From Vibrio pectenicida (lineage in GTDB: Bacteria; Pseudomonadota; Gammaproteobacteria; Enterobacterales; Vibrionaceae): 64,000 nt of DNA. This document shows, one piece after another, positions 61,254-64,000 of this stretch. The stretch lies in NCBI GenBank assembly GCA_024347015.1, contig AP024889.1, forward strand, positions 1,860,001 through 1,924,000, given 5' to 3'. The notes under the pieces were generated by a model. It was not told the DNA's origin. It saw only the letters and a program-made list of their open reading frames with translations, and ran no database searches. Both the position numbers and the translations under genes were made by a program. How positions within the stretch are numbered: the stretch's first letter is position 1; each line of letters opens with the position of its first letter.

Positions 61254-62615
61254 ATGATTAGTGTTTTCGACATCTATAAAATCGGTGTTGGTCCTTCCAG
61301 TTCACACACTGTTGGCCCAATGAAAGCGGGTAAAGAGTTTATTGATGATTTACGCTCAATGGGAAAATTGCGCGACATTACTAAAGTCACCGTTGACGTT
61401 TATGGTTCGCTATCACTGACAGGGAAAGGTCACCATACTGATATCGCCATTATCATGGGTCTTGCTGGTAATACTCCCGAAAAAGTCGATATTGATTCTA
61501 TTCCTAGCTTCATTTCAAGGGTCGAGGAGACAGAACGCCTTCCTGTAGGTATGCATTGTCACACTGTTTCATTTCCTAAAGATGGGGGAATGACCTTCCA
61601 TAAAACCAATCTTGAGCTGCATGAAAATGGTATGCAAATCCATGCTTGGGTGGAAGATGAAAAAATCTACTCTAAAACCTACTACTCTATCGGTGGCGGC
61701 TTTATTGTTGATGAAGAAAGCTTTGGTAAAGAAAATCAGAATGCCATTAAGGCTCCTTTCGAATTTACTACCGCCGAAGAATTGGTCAATCAATGTAAAG
61801 AAAGTGGGCTTTCAATCAGCACCTTAGTGATGAAAAACCAAGCAGTATTACACTCAGAAGAAGAAACCCGTACCTACTTTGCCAACATATGGAAAACGAT
61901 GCGTGAATGTATGGAACGTGGTATGAATACTGAAGGTATTCTTCCGGGCCCATTACGAGTTCCTCGCCGCGCAGCAGCCCTTCGTCAACTGCTGCTTACT
62001 TCTGAAAAAACCACTAATGACCCAATGTCAGTCGTAGACTGGGTCAATATGTTTGCCTTTGCTGTTAACGAAGAAAATGCAGCAGGTGGTCGTGTCGTCA
62101 CAGCCCCAACCAATGGTGCATGTGGTATTATTCCATCAGTACTCGCCTACTACGATAAATTCATTCAGACCGTCACTGAAAAAGATTACCTTCGTTACTT
62201 TGCTGCTTCCGGTGCTATTGGTGGGCTTTACAAGCGGAATGCTTCAATATCGGGTGCTGAGGTAGGCTGTCAAGGTGAAGTCGGCGTTGCATGCTCTATG
62301 GCAGCAGCAGGCTTAGCTGAACTTATGGGTGCTAGCCCAGAACAAGTGTGTATGGCAGCAGAAATCGCAATGGAGCACAATTTAGGCTTAACGTGTGATC
62401 CAGTTGCAGGTCAAGTTCAGGTACCTTGTATTGAACGTAATGGCATCGCAGCAGTTAAAGCTATTAATTCAACACGAATGGCATTGCGTCGCTCTTCAGC
62501 ACCTACAGTATCTTTAGATAAAGTCATAGAAACTATGCTTGAAACAGGTAAAGACATGAATGCTAAATACCGCGAGACATCGCAAGGTGGCTTAGCCGTA
62601 AAAGTTATTTGTTAA
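61254..62615 (+). CDS. sdaB: L-serine ammonia-lyase, iron-sulfur, single-chain
   Basis: The product is 453 aa from ATG 61254 (GAGGAAA upstream); the open frame extends far upstream but overlaps sdaC. Opening [26 protein letters not shown] and the C-terminal domain ([63 protein letters not shown]) match bacterial iron-sulfur serine deaminases. The cysteines in GCQG, LTCDP and VPCIE are the likely cluster ligands. It converts L-serine to pyruvate and ammonia. SdaA and SdaB cannot be separated by sequence alone; the neighbouring sdaC favours sdaB. Confidence 0.95.
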   Translation: MISVFDIYKIGVGPSSSHTVGPMKAGKEFIDDLRSMGKLRDITKVTVDVYGSLSLTGKGHHTDIAIIMGLAGNTPEKVDIDSIPSFISRVEETERLPVGMHCHTVSFPKDGGMTFHKTNLELHENGMQIHAWVEDEKIYSKTYYSIGGGFIVDEESFGKENQNAIKAPFEFTTAEELVNQCKESGLSISTLVMKNQAVLHSEEETRTYFANIWKTMRECMERGMNTEGILPGPLRVPRRAAALRQLLLTSEKTTNDPMSVVDWVNMFAFAVNEENAAGGRVVTAPTNGACGIIPSVLAYYDKFIQTVTEKDYLRYFAASGAIGGLYKRNASISGAEVGCQGEVGVACSMAAAGLAELMGASPEQVCMAAEIAMEHNLGLTCDPVAGQVQVPCIERNGIAAVKAINSTRMALRRSSAPTVSLDKVIETMLETGKDMNAKYRETSQGGLAVKVIC

Positions 62616-62636
62616 AACACTTCCACCAATAATATG

Positions 62637-62676
62637 AATGAGGCGGTAGCTACTTGAAACAGCCTCATTCTTTCTC
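62637..62676 (+). terminator. Terminator after sdaB
   Basis: GAATGAGGC (62637-62645) pairs perfectly with GCCTCATTC (62663-62671) across a 17-base loop, followed by TTTCT. Confidence 0.75.
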
Positions 62677-62811
62677 AATCCTAGCCTTCACTCCATAATA
62701 GCGAATGTTTAACAGCCGCTAACCTCTACTTTTACGTAACATTTACAGCCACCAGAAGGCTAATACTATTATTAAGCGATGGTATTGCTATTGAAACAAA
62801 GGTATTAAAAA

Positions 62812-62829
62812 GACCTCTATCTAGAGGCC
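62812..62829 (-). terminator. Terminator of the aromatic permease gene
   Basis: On the minus strand GCCTCTA and TAGAGGT (one G-T pair) form a compact hairpin followed by CTTTTTAAT. It lies 26 bp after the permease stop. Confidence 0.75.
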
Positions 62830-62854
62830 TAGGTTTACTTAATAATGTACAACG

Positions 62855-64000
62855 CTAGATAAATTGTGATGCAATTAAAAATAAACCAAATCCTAATGAA
62901 AATAGTAACATAGTGCTACCACCCTCAGCCTGATATCGCTTCGGTTCAGCACCTCTTTGGCGAATCACATAAACCATAGCTACAGGGACAAATACCGCCA
63001 AGAATACCAATATAATCCCCGCATAGCTGAGTACAGCAAGGAACTTATCTGCTGCCAAAAGCGCACCTATTAAAGGCAAGATAAAGGTAAGTACGTAAGT
63101 AACCATCTTATTTTGACCAAACATATCTCTATTTTGGTTATATAGGGACATCGCGACTCCGAAAAATGATGTCAAAAGTGCAAGCCCCGTAAAGATTGAG
63201 AGAATTGTCCCAATCCACTTAGAATGGTCTTCAAAAACAAGGATAAGCTCAGATACATTTGAAAACTGGCCTAATTGCTCTGGTTTCAAATTGCCAACTA
63301 CTGCAAATAACCAACATAGATAACATATCAGCGGAATAACAGAGCCAATAATAACCATGTTTCTCAGTTGGGTGTCATTTGCTTCATGGTTGTATGCCAC
63401 CAGCGAAGGGATCACCACCATAAAGCCGAAACTTGTAAAAAGAACAGCGCTGGTTTTAATTAACTCTATCTTGTCACTACTAATAATCTGAGTAATGTTA
63501 GCAAATCTAAAGTCTGGAAATAATATTAGCAAACTCACCGCTAGACTTACGATCATAATAAAGAACAATACACGATTAAGCTTATCGACAGCCCCTGTAC
63601 CACAAGCAATTATAATCCCTGAAACTAAAGTAAAAACGACTTGGCTGTGTTGAGCAGATATACCAAGCCCAATCATCGAGCTTAACTGGTCAAGTAAATC
63701 CGCGGCACCAAGAATATACGCCATTAACAAACAAATAAGTAGAGCATATAAAAGTAGGTTAGTGACAACTTGGCCAAACTTGCCCAGCGTCTGTCTAGCA
63801 ATAGAGTTAAGTCCTAATCCACCTCCAGTCTTTAACGTCGCCTCAAGTAACAACAAAGCCGCGTAAGTTGTTCCAAAGCAAATAAAAGTCATTAGTAAAG
63901 TGCCATACCAAAGTCCAAATTGGGCTAGGACCATAGGAATTGCAAGCATACCAGCACCCAATGCAGTACCAGAGATTATCAGGGAGCTCCCTAAAAGTTT
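62855..64000 (-). CDS. Aromatic amino acid permease, TyrP/Mtr family (N-terminus missing)
   Basis: The frame is open to the window edge; the first visible residues are KLLGSSLIISGTALGAGMLAIP, so only a few N-terminal residues are lost. About 382 codons remain, with 11 membrane segments. Family marks are GTALGAGMLAIPMVLAQFG, YTALLLLE-like YAALLLLEATLKTGGGLG, and TSFGFMVVIPSLVAYNHE. It resembles E. coli TyrP and Mtr, proton-driven importers of tyrosine or tryptophan. TyrR, encoded at 49098-50642, is the natural candidate regulator, but the promoter lies outside the window. An ATG-like start inside this sequence would truncate the first helix and is not supported. Confidence 0.9.
   Translation of the reverse strand, partial: KLLGSSLIISGTALGAGMLAIPMVLAQFGLWYGTLLMTFICFGTTYAALLLLEATLKTGGGLGLNSIARQTLGKFGQVVTNLLLYALLICLLMAYILGAADLLDQLSSMIGLGISAQHSQVVFTLVSGIIIACGTGAVDKLNRVLFFIMIVSLAVSLLILFPDFRFANITQIISSDKIELIKTSAVLFTSFGFMVVIPSLVAYNHEANDTQLRNMVIIGSVIPLICYLCWLFAVVGNLKPEQLGQFSNVSELILVFEDHSKWIGTILSIFTGLALLTSFFGVAMSLYNQNRDMFGQNKMVTYVLTFILPLIGALLAADKFLAVLSYAGIILVFLAVFVPVAMVYVIRQRGAEPKRYQAEGGSTMLLFSLGFGLFLIASQFI

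Overview
The window looks like a chromosomal segment from a marine gammaproteobacterium of the family Vibrionaceae, most likely Vibrio. The base composition is AT-leaning. The housekeeping blocks run in gammaproteobacterial order: bcr-rsuA / radD ... rplY, ycjX-ycjF-tyrR, and fum / pabB ... nudL-sdaC-sdaB. Several families are typical of vibrios: DUF2913, DUF2947, ToxR-type membrane regulators with small partner proteins, and H-NOX with a hybrid kinase. No rRNA, tRNA, CRISPR array or intact insertion sequence was seen. Identification of the organism is inference, because no search was possible.

Layout. 1-4.4 kb: the N-terminus of a giant LapA/BapA-like repeat adhesin on the minus strand, diverging from a TolC-family outer-membrane channel and a small OmpA-like protein. 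4.4-10.1 kb: nhaA and an AttEFGH-like ABC system (ATPase, FtsX-type permease, lipocalin/CrtC-like protein). 10.4-20 kb: an SDR/DUF2867 protein, a GDSL hydrolase, a Bcr-type MFS pump with DUF2913, rsuA, radD, and a PepSY-response regulator-sensor kinase operon. 20-27.2 kb: an accessory block between the kinase and rplY. It holds two tandem ToxR/VtrA-VtrC-like modules, a divergent 512-aa nucleoside-phosphorylase-like protein, a DUF417 protein, an alpha/beta hydrolase, and a regulator with a striking palindromic operator. 27.3-34.1 kb: rplY with a structured leader, small unknowns, an ammonium-transporter/histidine-kinase fusion and a chemoreceptor.

34.1-44.4 kb is the second accessory block. 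It holds a FimB-sized tyrosine recombinase, a dCMP-deaminase-like protein with an N-terminal extension, a winged-helix protein, two duplicated secreted YD/RHS-like proteins with covarying leader hairpins, a secreted S74-chaperone-domain protein, a Dabb-cupin-Rof trio, and a two-gene cassette of a DUF7916-like TIM-barrel protein and a GT-B-like glycosyltransferase.

44.4-64 kb is mostly core. It holds a secreted NTF2-like protein, an S9 oligopeptidase lipoprotein, the run tyrR-GNAT-HD-DUF2947 joined by one-base overlaps, ycjX-ycjF, class I fumarase, pabB, a nitric-oxide-sensing pair (H-NOX and hybrid kinase) sitting between pabB and nudL, serine uptake and deamination (sdaC-sdaB), and a partial aromatic amino acid permease.

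The most novel-looking items are the twin membrane regulator modules with their divergent phosphorylase-like neighbour, the TIM-barrel/GT-B cassette, the Amt-kinase fusion, the duplicated YD proteins with covarying RNA hairpins, and a C9 tract just after the signal peptide of the OmpA-like protein. Many start codons were moved to the internal ATG or GTG best supported by a Shine-Dalgarno sequence; the reason is given in each entry.
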